The notes under the pieces are model-generated. The model saw only the letters and a program-made list of their open reading frames with translations. It did not search any database and was not told where the DNA came from. A stretch of DNA of 64,000 bases from Roseivirga sp. UBA6052. Lineage in GTDB: Bacteria > Bacteroidota > Bacteroidia > Cytophagales > Cyclobacteriaceae. Shown here in pieces: positions 26,227 to 32,524 of the stretch. Within the stretch, counting starts at the first letter, position 1. Every line of letters starts with the position of its first letter. The translations under genes were made by a program, and so were the position numbers. The stretch covers positions 1,174,582 to 1,238,581 of the forward strand of contig DIYO01000009.1 in assembly GCA_002427755.1 (NCBI GenBank), read 5' to 3'.

Positions 26227-26423
26227 TTATTTTGACTTAATCCTTCTATATATTCTTACGGATTGTTGAATACAAAGTATAGATAATAGACCTGCTAAAA
26301 GTTGAAAATTAATATTCAGTTCCTTCCCAAAATTTCTAATTCTACTCGGCCTTCCAGCATAAAGATAAGGGCCAAGAAGATTAGGCTTAAGAGGACAAAT
26401 AATGCTAGTAAGATTCTTTTCAT
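26227..26423 (-). pseudogene. Small two-helix membrane protein gene, probably frameshifted
   Basis: An ATG at 26423 overlaps the previous stop as ATGA, a strong coupling signal. It opens MKRILLALFVLLSLIFLALIF... but stops after 35 codons at 26316. A second frame, open through the same DNA to 26227, then encodes INFQLLAGLLSILCIQQSVRIYRR, a credible second membrane helix with a basic tail. A one-base change near the ATTTTGGGAAGG run (about 26320-26335) would fuse both into one protein of roughly 66 residues. It is either a recent frameshift, a sequencing error, or a genuine 35-residue protein followed by noncoding DNA. Confidence 0.5.
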
Positions 26424-26809
26424 AGCAGGTCATTCTTTTTCCAGATGCCAATGATTGGGAAAATACTCCTAGCTAATTTCCATCCGCCAGCTATATAGAT
26501 CCATAATATGATAATGCCCATTATTATGAAGATTGGAAAAAAGAGCAATGAATAAAGAAGTCCTTCTATACCATAATATGGAACTTCGTTAAAAGTAAAT
26601 GGTGTTCCGAATGCTTGTAATATGAGGATAAGAATGAAAAATGGAGTACTAAGTCCAAGCATTGAATAGGTTACTAAATAGAATAGGTCTTTAGATCTGA
26701 GTGCTTTTATCTTATCCAAGTTCATGTGCTTACTTTTCTTTGCTTGTCCAAAGAAAAGTAACAAAAGAAATGACACCAACATCAAACATATCGAAGTTAA
26801 AGACTGCAT
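26420..26809 (-). CDS. Small integral membrane protein of unknown family
   Basis: 129 residues with three to four hydrophobic segments: residues ~5-22, ~43-68 (LVTYSMLGLSTPFFILILILQAF) and ~85-112 (LLYSLLFFPIFIIMGIIILWIYIAGGW). A later start at residue 29 (MNLDKIKAL) is possible and would remove the first helix. It heads a minus-strand run with the small frameshifted gene, the PepSY-like gene and the DUF2490 gene, joined by 4-6 base junctions. No homologous family is recognised. Confidence 0.65.
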   Translation of the reverse strand: MQSLTSICLMLVSFLLLLFFGQAKKSKHMNLDKIKALRSKDLFYLVTYSMLGLSTPFFILILILQAFGTPFTFNEVPYYGIEGLLYSLLFFPIFIIMGIIILWIYIAGGWKLARSIFPIIGIWKKNDLL

Positions 26810-26914
26810 TTAGCTTCAATTTCAGTCGATATGCACGCTGATGTTGGATCTCCACGCTCCTTGAATAATATAAGACTGAATTCATGATCTAAAATTGGAC
26901 TGATTGTAGGGCAC

Positions 26915-26944
26915 AAAAAAACCCTGACCTTTCGGCCAGAGTTT
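26915..26944 (-). terminator. Duplicated nrdA-type terminator (copy A)
   Basis: Stem AAACTCTGGCC / GGTCAGGGTTT with loop GAAA on the minus strand, then a run of T. It corresponds to the terminator after nrdA (27921-27951) but has diverged with compensating and G-U pairs, so it has been kept as a functional hairpin. It now ends transcription of the 213-aa gene. Confidence 0.82.
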
Positions 26945-27000
26945 CTATGTTAGTAGTAATCAACCCCATATATACTAACTACCGCATGCCTCACAGGCAT
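26916..27000. repeat. Direct repeat of the nrdA 3' end, copy A
   Basis: About 85 bases match 27922-28004: the last codons of nrdA (DACEACGS stop), the sequence after it, and the terminator. The 40 bases nearest the coding end are identical except for a 2-base TA insertion; the terminator half is diverged. The repeat abuts the stop codon of the 213-aa gene and gives a boundary for a small insertion. Confidence 0.88.
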
Positions 27001-27641
27001 TAGGATTTTTCAAAACCCTCCCAAATTCTAATAAGGCTTTGAGCCTCAGCTTCAATAAGTTCATCTATGTATGGGTCTGAACTTTTACTCTCATAAAGTT
27101 TACCTTTCCTTAAATCGAGAAGAGCTACTTTGAAATCTTTGAATTCGTCTTTGCACAAAGTCTTCTTCATCAATCGAAGAGCACATTTGGCCTCGGATTG
27201 AGTAATTTTAGAATCTTTAAAATGAAGCTTCACCAAATATTTTTCTCCGTCAATTAATAGCCCTATTTCTGGAGAAATCTTTACGTTCAAATCTTTATAT
27301 TCAAATACTCCATGAATGGGTGTTATCCACTTAGGCTTCACACGTTTAATAAATTTATTGAAGCCTTTATAGATCGTGAGATAATGAGGCTTTTTCTTAG
27401 GATGTGCCTCGTATTCAATGAACTTAAGGATACTCTTGAGATCACTATCCTCTTGTAAAGATAAGATCAACAACTCTCTTAATTTTTTATAAAAGTCTTG
27501 AGATGGATGGTACTTAGGACGATTATAAATCTGTTTTACTTTGGTGATTTTTAGTGTCCCTGCTTTGTTACCAAAGTCTACAAAGTCGGACATTGTTATA
27601 GATATTAGCATATCTCTTTGTTTTAAAAGTTTATAAATCAA
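27000..27641 (-). CDS. Uncharacterised Lys-rich protein between duplicated nrdA tails
   Basis: 213 residues from the longest start; Met at residue 11 (27611) or 17 (27593, MSDFVDFGNKAG) are also possible. It has no signal peptide or membrane segment and is basic. Segments include KIYNRPKYHPSQDFYKKLRE-like wording near residue 40, SPEIGLLIDGEKYLVKLHFKD near 125 and a compact KVALLDLRKGKLYE near 175. The E...LxFK...LLDLRKGK layout faintly recalls PD-(D/E)XK-type cores, but I cannot place it in a family. Its stop codon lies at the junction with the duplicated nrdA end, so it is cargo of that duplication. No partner gene. Confidence 0.7.
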   Translation of the reverse strand: MIYKLLKQRDMLISITMSDFVDFGNKAGTLKITKVKQIYNRPKYHPSQDFYKKLRELLILSLQEDSDLKSILKFIEYEAHPKKKPHYLTIYKGFNKFIKRVKPKWITPIHGVFEYKDLNVKISPEIGLLIDGEKYLVKLHFKDSKITQSEAKCALRLMKKTLCKDEFKDFKVALLDLRKGKLYESKSSDPYIDELIEAEAQSLIRIWEGFEKS

Positions 27642-27723
27642 AAGGTTAGATATGCAGTCAAATAGTGTCGAAAAAGAAAATGATAAATGGTGACATTTGT
27701 AACCATTTTCTGACTACTTTTGA

Positions 27724-27838
27724 ATGTTGTCATAATGACAATGTGAACCTTGCATTTCAACCTTTTGGAATGAATTTTATATCAGGTTACAAGCCTGTGC
27801 GAAAGCGGGATTAGGCTCAACACTAATCCCGTTTTTTA
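27724..27838 (+). ncRNA. Possible small RNA in the nrdA-adjacent cassette
   Basis: A -7 like TACTTTTG just before 27724 and a strong terminator at 27806-27838 enclose about 110 bases with no ORF longer than a few codons. The 5' part would form the TTGTCAT/ATGACAA stem. There is no plus-strand gene upstream that needs this terminator, which is the main argument for a separate RNA. A TTG at proper -33 distance is lacking (the nearest is 15 bases away), so the promoter is uncertain. Confidence 0.35.
27806..27838 (+). terminator. Orphan plus-strand terminator
   Basis: Stem CGGGATTAG / CTAATCCCG with 8-base loop and six T residues on the + strand. No protein gene reads into it. Confidence 0.75.
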
Positions 27839-27920
27839 TTGTCTTTTGTAATTCTCCTTTCTTTCTAATTAATCTAGATCAATTGACACCCCTTGTCAAT
27901 ATGAAGCCCCTGTTTTCGCA

Positions 27921-27951
27921 TAAAAAGCTCTGGCCTTTACGACCAGAGCTC
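27921..27951 (-). terminator. nrdA terminator (copy B)
   Basis: Minus-strand stem AGCTCTGG / CCAGAGCT followed by TTTTTA, about 28 bases after the nrdA stop. Its diverged twin is at 26915-26944. Confidence 0.85.
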
Positions 27952-28004
27952 TACGTTAGTAATAATCAACCCCATATACTAACTACCGCATGCCTCACAG
28001 GCAT
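27922..28004. repeat. Direct repeat of the nrdA 3' end, copy B (in place)
   Basis: The genuine nrdA end: last codons DACEACGS, stop, spacer and terminator, about 83 bases matching 26916-27000. The 917 bases between the two copies are the inserted segment. Confidence 0.88.
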
Positions 28005-30348
28005 CTGGATTATCTAAAGAGCAAGCCATATCTGCTGCTTTTTGGTCAAGCTCAGCTGCTGTAGGTGTAGCTACTGCTTCCTTATCAACAGTGAACTGGA
28101 TAGCATCAGTCGCTGCTCTAGATCTTAAGTAATACATACCCGTTTTCAATCCTTTCTTCCAAGCATAGAAGTGCATAGAAGTCATTTTACCGAAGTTCGG
28201 ATCTTGAATATGTATGTTCAAACTCTGCGACTGACAGATGTAAGCACCTCTGTCTGCAGACATATCTATGATTGCTTTCTGAGAAATCTCCCATACTGTT
28301 TTGTAAAGGTCTTTAATGTTTTGAGGAATCTCAGCTATTCCTTGAACAGAACCTTTCGCTGCAATCAGTTTATTCTTCATAGTACCATTCCAAAGGCCTA
28401 GTTCTATCAAGTCTTTCATTAAGTGTTTGTTCACTACCACAAACTCACCAGACAATGTTCTTCTGGTATAGATATTTGAGGTATAAGGCTCAAAACACTC
28501 GTTGTTTCCTAGAATCTGAGAAGTAGAAGCTGTTGGCATTGGTGCTACAAGTAGTGAGTTTCTCACACCATGCTTTTTCACTTCTTTCTTCAAGCTATCC
28601 CAATCCCAAAGACCTGAATCAGGTGTTACACCCCACATGTCGAATTGGAAGATTCCTTTAGATACCGGAGAACCTTTGAAGGTTTCATAAGCACCTTCTT
28701 CCATAGCAATGTCTTTAGAAGCTGTCATTGCTGCGAAGTAGATGGTTTCGAAAATATCCTTGTTTAGCTTTCTTGCCTCTTCAGACTCGAATGGCATTTT
28801 CATTAAGATGAAAGCATCTGCTAAGCCTTGTACACCTAAACCAATTGGTCTGTGGCGCATGTTTGAGTTACGTGCTTCAGGAACAGGGTAGTAGTTTACA
28901 TCAATTACCTTGTTCAAGTTCTTAGTGGCTACGTAAGTCACATCATAAAGTCTCTGGAAGTCGTACTCACCCTTCTCTTCATTCACATACATTGGTAATG
29001 CAATAGAAGCCAGGTTACATACGGCTACTTCATCAGGTGCAGTGTACTCAATAATTTCAGTACAAAGGTTAGATGACTTGATGGTACCTAAGTTCTTCTG
29101 GTTAGATTTCTTGTTAGCCGCATCTTTGTACAACATATAAGGTGTACCTGTTTCGATTTGTGCTTCCAAAATTTCGAACCAAAGGTCTTGTGCTTTTACC
29201 GTCTCACGCGCTTTTCCTTCTTTCTCATACTTGGCGTAAAGCTTCTCGAACTCATCGCCATAAGCATCAGAAAGTCCTGGGCACTCATTAGGGCAGAATA
29301 AAGACCAATCTTCATTCGCTTCTACACGCTTCATAAATAGATCTGAGATCCAAACCGCATAGAATAAGTCTCTTGCTCTTAATTCTTCTTTTCCGTGGTT
29401 CTTCTTTAGATCCAAGAAGTCGAAGATATCAGCATGCCAAGGTTCTAAATACATGGCGAAAGAACCTTTACGCTTTCCTCCACCTTGGTCAACATAACGA
29501 GCCGTCATGTCGAAGTTTCTTAACATAGGTACAATACCGTTAGAAACTCCACCAGTTCCTTTGATGTATGAACCTTTCGCTCTCACATTGTGAATGCTTA
29601 GTCCAATACCACCAGCAGACTGAGATATTTTTGCGCATTGCTTCAACGTATCGTAGATACCGTCAATGCTATCGTCTTTCATTGTTAATAGGAAACAAGA
29701 TGAAAGTTGAGGCTTAGGAGTACCCGCATTGAAAAGGGTAGGCGTAGCATGCGTAAACCACTTTTCTGATAGCAAGTTATAAGTCTCGGTTACTTTCTCC
29801 ATGTTATCGCCATGGATACCAACTGCCACTCTCATGAGCATGTGCTGAGGACGCTCTACGATTTTACCATCAAGCTTCATTAGGTATGAACGCTCTAGGG
29901 TTTTAAAACCGAAGTAGTCGTAGCTAAAGTCTCTATCATATATTATGGTAGAATCTAATAGCGCAGCATTCTTTTTAACGATACCATAAGTCTCTTTAGA
30001 AACTAGTGGTGCGTTCTCACCAGTTTTAGGGTCTACATAGGTATATAGACGCTTCATGGTGTTAGAGAATGACTTACTTGTTGTTTTGTGCAAGTTTGAG
30101 ATTGCGATTCTTGCTGCCAGCTTAGCGTAATCAGGGTGCTGTACTGTCATGGTAGCTGCAATCTCAGCAGCGAGGTTATCAAGCTCTGGAGTAGTTACTC
30201 CATCATATAGCCCTTCAATTACTTTTTTGGCTACATCAATTGGCTCAACAAAGTTTGGATCTAAACCGTATGAAAGTTTTTCGACCCGTGCGGTAATCTT
30301 GTCGAATTTGACAGACTCGCGTCTGCCGTCTCTTTTTACTACTAACAT
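27979..30348 (-). CDS. nrdA: Ribonucleoside-diphosphate reductase, alpha subunit (class I)
   Basis: 789 residues. An N-terminal ATP-cone (residues ~1-90, VVKRDGRRESVKFDKI) provides allosteric control. Catalytic motifs include the Cys in PQLSSCFLL, NLCTEIIEYT, the radical Cys in VAVCNLASIALP, and RHRPIGLGVQGLADAF. The C-terminal tail ends DACEACGS, where the two Cys re-reduce the active site through thioredoxin or glutaredoxin. It reduces ribonucleotides to deoxyribonucleotides with NrdB. The gene follows nrdB by 37 bases in one operon. The last codons and terminator are duplicated 1 kb downstream (see repeats). Confidence 0.96.
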   Translation of the reverse strand: MLVVKRDGRRESVKFDKITARVEKLSYGLDPNFVEPIDVAKKVIEGLYDGVTTPELDNLAAEIAATMTVQHPDYAKLAARIAISNLHKTTSKSFSNTMKRLYTYVDPKTGENAPLVSKETYGIVKKNAALLDSTIIYDRDFSYDYFGFKTLERSYLMKLDGKIVERPQHMLMRVAVGIHGDNMEKVTETYNLLSEKWFTHATPTLFNAGTPKPQLSSCFLLTMKDDSIDGIYDTLKQCAKISQSAGGIGLSIHNVRAKGSYIKGTGGVSNGIVPMLRNFDMTARYVDQGGGKRKGSFAMYLEPWHADIFDFLDLKKNHGKEELRARDLFYAVWISDLFMKRVEANEDWSLFCPNECPGLSDAYGDEFEKLYAKYEKEGKARETVKAQDLWFEILEAQIETGTPYMLYKDAANKKSNQKNLGTIKSSNLCTEIIEYTAPDEVAVCNLASIALPMYVNEEKGEYDFQRLYDVTYVATKNLNKVIDVNYYPVPEARNSNMRHRPIGLGVQGLADAFILMKMPFESEEARKLNKDIFETIYFAAMTASKDIAMEEGAYETFKGSPVSKGIFQFDMWGVTPDSGLWDWDSLKKEVKKHGVRNSLLVAPMPTASTSQILGNNECFEPYTSNIYTRRTLSGEFVVVNKHLMKDLIELGLWNGTMKNKLIAAKGSVQGIAEIPQNIKDLYKTVWEISQKAIIDMSADRGAYICQSQSLNIHIQDPNFGKMTSMHFYAWKKGLKTGMYYLRSRAATDAIQFTVDKEAVATPTAAELDQKAADMACSLDNPDACEACGS

Positions 30349-30385
30349 ATTTATTTAGGGGGTTTGGGGGTACTAAAAAGTATTC

Positions 30386-31387
30386 TTAGAAATCGGCATC
30401 GAAAGAGATGGCTCTTGAATTAGAAGAGTCGTCTTTGTCTTTCATTACACCTGCTTTCTGGTATTCACCAACTCTCTTCTCAAAGAAGTTTGTCTTTCCT
30501 TGAAGGGAAATCATCTCCATAAAGTCGAATGGGTTGGTAGAATTGAATTCTTTGCTACAGCCTAATTCTGTTAAAAGTCTGTCAGTAACAAACTCTAGGT
30601 ATTGGGCCATAAGGTCTGAGTTCATTCCAATTAGTCTCACAGGAAGTGATTCTGTGATGAACTCTCTTTCAATTTCTAAGGCATTAAGAATAATTTCTCT
30701 AATGCGCTCTTCTGGCACCTTGTTAATGAGGTGCTCGTTGTGAAGGTGTACTGCAAAGTCACAGTGTAAACCTTCGTCTCTTGAGATTAACTCATTAGAG
30801 AAAGTTAATCCCGGCATTAAACCTCTTTTCTTTAACCAGAAGATAGAGCAGAAACTACCTGAGAAGAAGATACCTTCTACAGCAGCGAATGCAATGAGTC
30901 TTTCAGCAAAAGATGGAGATTCGATCCAACGTAGTGCCCATTCTGCTTTTTTCTTGATCGCATCGAAAGTTTCGATCGCGTTGAAAAGCTTATTAGACTC
31001 TACTGGGTCTTTAATATATGTGTCTATTAGTAAAGAGTAAGTTTCAGAGTGGATGTTCTCCATCATGATTTGGAAACCATAAAAGAACTTTGCTTCAGTG
31101 TACTGAACCTCATTTACGAAGTTCTCCGCCAAATTCTCATTCACAATTCCATCAGAAGCAGCAAAGAATGCTAGAATGTGCTTGATGAAATATCTCTCGT
31201 CATCGTTCAGTTTGTTGTTCCAATCCGTAAGATCTTGGTGCAAATCGATTTCTTCTGCAGTCCAGAAGCTCGCCTCTGCTTTCTTGTAGTAATTCCAGAT
31301 GTCATCGTGTTTGATTGGAAAGAGTACAAATCGTCCTTTGTTTTCAGCCAACAAAGGTTCTTGTACTGCGGTAGTCAGTTCACTCAT
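30386..31387 (-). CDS. nrdB: Ribonucleoside-diphosphate reductase, beta subunit (class Ia-type)
   Basis: 333 residues, ferritin-like. Iron ligands are visible in the helix with MENIHSETYSLL (Glu, His) and the helices around FAAVEGIFFSGSF and SRDEGLHCDFAVHL. The radical Tyr is in its expected place (IHSETY, compare IHSRSY in Escherichia coli R2), so this is a tyrosyl-radical enzyme. The C-terminus ends in SFDADF, the peptide that docks to NrdA. First gene of the nrdB-nrdA operon; a roughly 200-base structured leader precedes it. Confidence 0.95.
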   Translation of the reverse strand: MSELTTAVQEPLLAENKGRFVLFPIKHDDIWNYYKKAEASFWTAEEIDLHQDLTDWNNKLNDDERYFIKHILAFFAASDGIVNENLAENFVNEVQYTEAKFFYGFQIMMENIHSETYSLLIDTYIKDPVESNKLFNAIETFDAIKKKAEWALRWIESPSFAERLIAFAAVEGIFFSGSFCSIFWLKKRGLMPGLTFSNELISRDEGLHCDFAVHLHNEHLINKVPEERIREIILNALEIEREFITESLPVRLIGMNSDLMAQYLEFVTDRLLTELGCSKEFNSTNPFDFMEMISLQGKTNFFEKRVGEYQKAGVMKDKDDSSNSRAISFDADF

Positions 31388-31428
31388 TTTTACTTTTTAT
31401 TATTTGGGGTCGAATAAAACAGGTCACC

Positions 31429-31538
31429 TTGAAGAAGAAATCTTCTTCAATAAACGTCCAGTCAAAGGCATCACCTTTGGTGGTTATTCCTACACAAGTC
31501 AGGGTTTCTGGCTAAAGGCCTGATACTCTTTCGAGTAG
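31429..31538 (-). promoter_or_regulatory. Structured 5' leader of nrdB
   Basis: Read on the minus strand the leader can form four local hairpins: TACTC-tttc-GAGTA (31524-31537), TCAGG/CCTGA enclosing GGC/GCC (31499-31523), AAAGG-n5-CCTTT (31464-31478) and a 10-bp TTGAAGAAGA/TCTTCTTCAA stem (31429-31450) about 40 bases before the nrdB ATG. A short ORF, MPLTGRLLKK..., starts inside. It resembles a cis-acting RNA or attenuator but does not match cobalamin, purine or other riboswitch consensuses that I know. Confidence 0.4.
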
Positions 31539-31801
31539 CTCTCTAACACAGAGGATAGGTTGTTTATTGGGGTTGTAACCTGAAACAAATATTACAAAAA
31601 GCAGCTGAAAAATCAATGCAAAAACATGACGAATTTTGTATATGAAATCGTTTTCATACGTTCGTTTAACTTACTGAAAAATAGCTGTATACAACAATTA
31701 TATTCGAGTAACACTTATTCGAATTTCAAACGTATGCGCAGATGAAAAAAAATGAAAATTTAATATTGAAAAATCTCTTGCATTTCTGCTTTGCATTGGG
31801 T

Positions 31802-31831
31802 TTGTTTTAAAGGAATAAAGTCTTACTTTTG
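31802..31831 (+). promoter_or_regulatory. Promoter of rplU-rpmA
   Basis: TTG (31802-31804), exactly 19 bases, then TACTTTTG (31824-31831): a perfect Bacteroidota housekeeping promoter. It shows that the rplU start must be the ATG at 31859, not an in-frame TTG at 31829 which lies inside the -7 element. Confidence 0.85.
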
Positions 31832-31858
31832 CAGTCCGTTTTTGAAAAAATATTCAAA

Positions 31859-32170
31859 ATGTACGCAATTGTAGATATAGCAGGTAAGCAGTTCAAAGTA
31901 ACGCAAGACCAATTCGTTTACGCTCCTTTAATGGAGGGCGAAGAAGGCGCTTCCGTAGAGTTCGACAACGTGATGTTGATCGACAATGATGGTAAAGTTT
32001 CAGTAGGTGCACCAAAAGTAAAGGGTGCTAAGGTGTCTGGTAAAATCATCGGACATGTAAAGGGTGACAAAGTGATCGTCTTCAAAAAGAAAAGAAGAAA
32101 AGGTTACAAAGTGAAAAATGGTCACCGTCAGCAATTCACTAAAGTATTAATCGAAAAAATCTCTAAATAA
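31859..32170 (+). CDS. rplU: Ribosomal protein L21
   Basis: 103 residues, the usual size. Begins MYAIVDIAGKQFKV, with GHVKGDKVIVFKKKRRKGYK near residue 60-80 and the RQQFTKV segment near the end that define bL21. It binds 23S rRNA in the 50S subunit. Followed after 9 bases by rpmA, the standard pair. Confidence 0.97.
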   Translation: MYAIVDIAGKQFKVTQDQFVYAPLMEGEEGASVEFDNVMLIDNDGKVSVGAPKVKGAKVSGKIIGHVKGDKVIVFKKKRRKGYKVKNGHRQQFTKVLIEKISK

Positions 32171-32179
32171 GAATATACC

Positions 32180-32455
32180 ATGGCACATAAAAAAGGAGTC
32201 GGTAGTTCGAAGAACGGTAGAGAGTCGGAAAGTAAACGACTTGGTATCAAGATCTACGGTGGACAAGCAGCTATCGCTGGTAACATCATTGTAAGACAAA
32301 GAGGTACTACACATCACCCAGGTACAAACGTTGGTATGGGAAAAGACCACACCTTGTTTGCTTTAACTGACGGTGTTGTTGAGTTCAGAAAAGGTAGAAA
32401 AGACAGATCTTATGTTTCTGTTGTTCCTTTCGCAGAGGAAGCAGCCGAAGCATAA
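32180..32455 (+). CDS. rpmA: Ribosomal protein L27
   Basis: 91 residues beginning MAHKKGVGSSKNGRES, with GNIIVRQRGTTHHPGTNVGMG, the bL27 signature. The N-terminus reaches the peptidyl-transferase centre. The protein begins directly without the cleavable Firmicute-type extension. Second gene of the rplU-rpmA operon, followed by a strong terminator. Confidence 0.97.
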   Translation: MAHKKGVGSSKNGRESESKRLGIKIYGGQAAIAGNIIVRQRGTTHHPGTNVGMGKDHTLFALTDGVVEFRKGRKDRSYVSVVPFAEEAAEA

Positions 32456-32479
32456 GGTTGAAGATAGATTATTAATAAG

Positions 32480-32512
32480 ACCCTGATGTCGTAAGGCATC
32501 AGGGTTTTTTTT
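32480..32512 (+). terminator. Terminator of rplU-rpmA
   Basis: Stem ACCCTGATG / CATCAGGGT, 8-base loop, eight T residues. Confidence 0.9.
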
Positions 32513-32524
32513 GTACCCTAGCGT

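Larger units (their letters stand above)
27642..27978. other. Intergenic region between nrdA and the 213-aa gene
   Basis: 337 bases with no protein gene. It holds a near-palindrome ATGGTGACATTTGTAACCAT (27686-27705 region), a plus-strand TACTTTTG element (27715-27722 region), a perfect 15-bp dyad TTGTCATAATGACAA (27727-27741), a plus-strand hairpin terminator (27806-27838) and the minus-strand nrdA terminator (27921-27951). Confidence 0.7.
31388..31858. other. Divergent intergenic region between nrdB and rplU
   Basis: 470 bases without a gene. The nrdB-proximal part forms hairpins on the minus strand (31429-31538). The middle has an 18-bp dyad TATGAAATCGTTTTCATA (31641-31658, one mismatched pair, CG centre as in LacI-type operators), a CATACGTT/AACGTATG inverted pair about 70 bases apart, and an ATTCGAGT-n3-ACT hairpin near 31701. 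The rplU promoter is at the right end. I saw no NrdR box. Confidence 0.65.

Noticed and set aside
26227..26451. 74-residue ORF as an independent gene
   Set aside because: Its first half overlaps a better-supported ATGA-coupled frame and is unlike a protein; only its second half looks coding, so a frameshifted gene is preferred.
26810..26999. Additional gene downstream of the 213-aa gene
   Set aside because: No ORF of note; the DNA holds only the duplicated nrdA terminator and nrdA tail.
31388..31600. Cobalamin or purine riboswitch upstream of nrdB
   Set aside because: The conserved B12-box and purine-junction sequences are absent; only generic hairpins are visible.
31829..31858. TTG start for rplU, 10 codons upstream of the ATG
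   Set aside because: It lies inside the -7 promoter element; the ATG at 31859 gives the standard L21 N-terminus.
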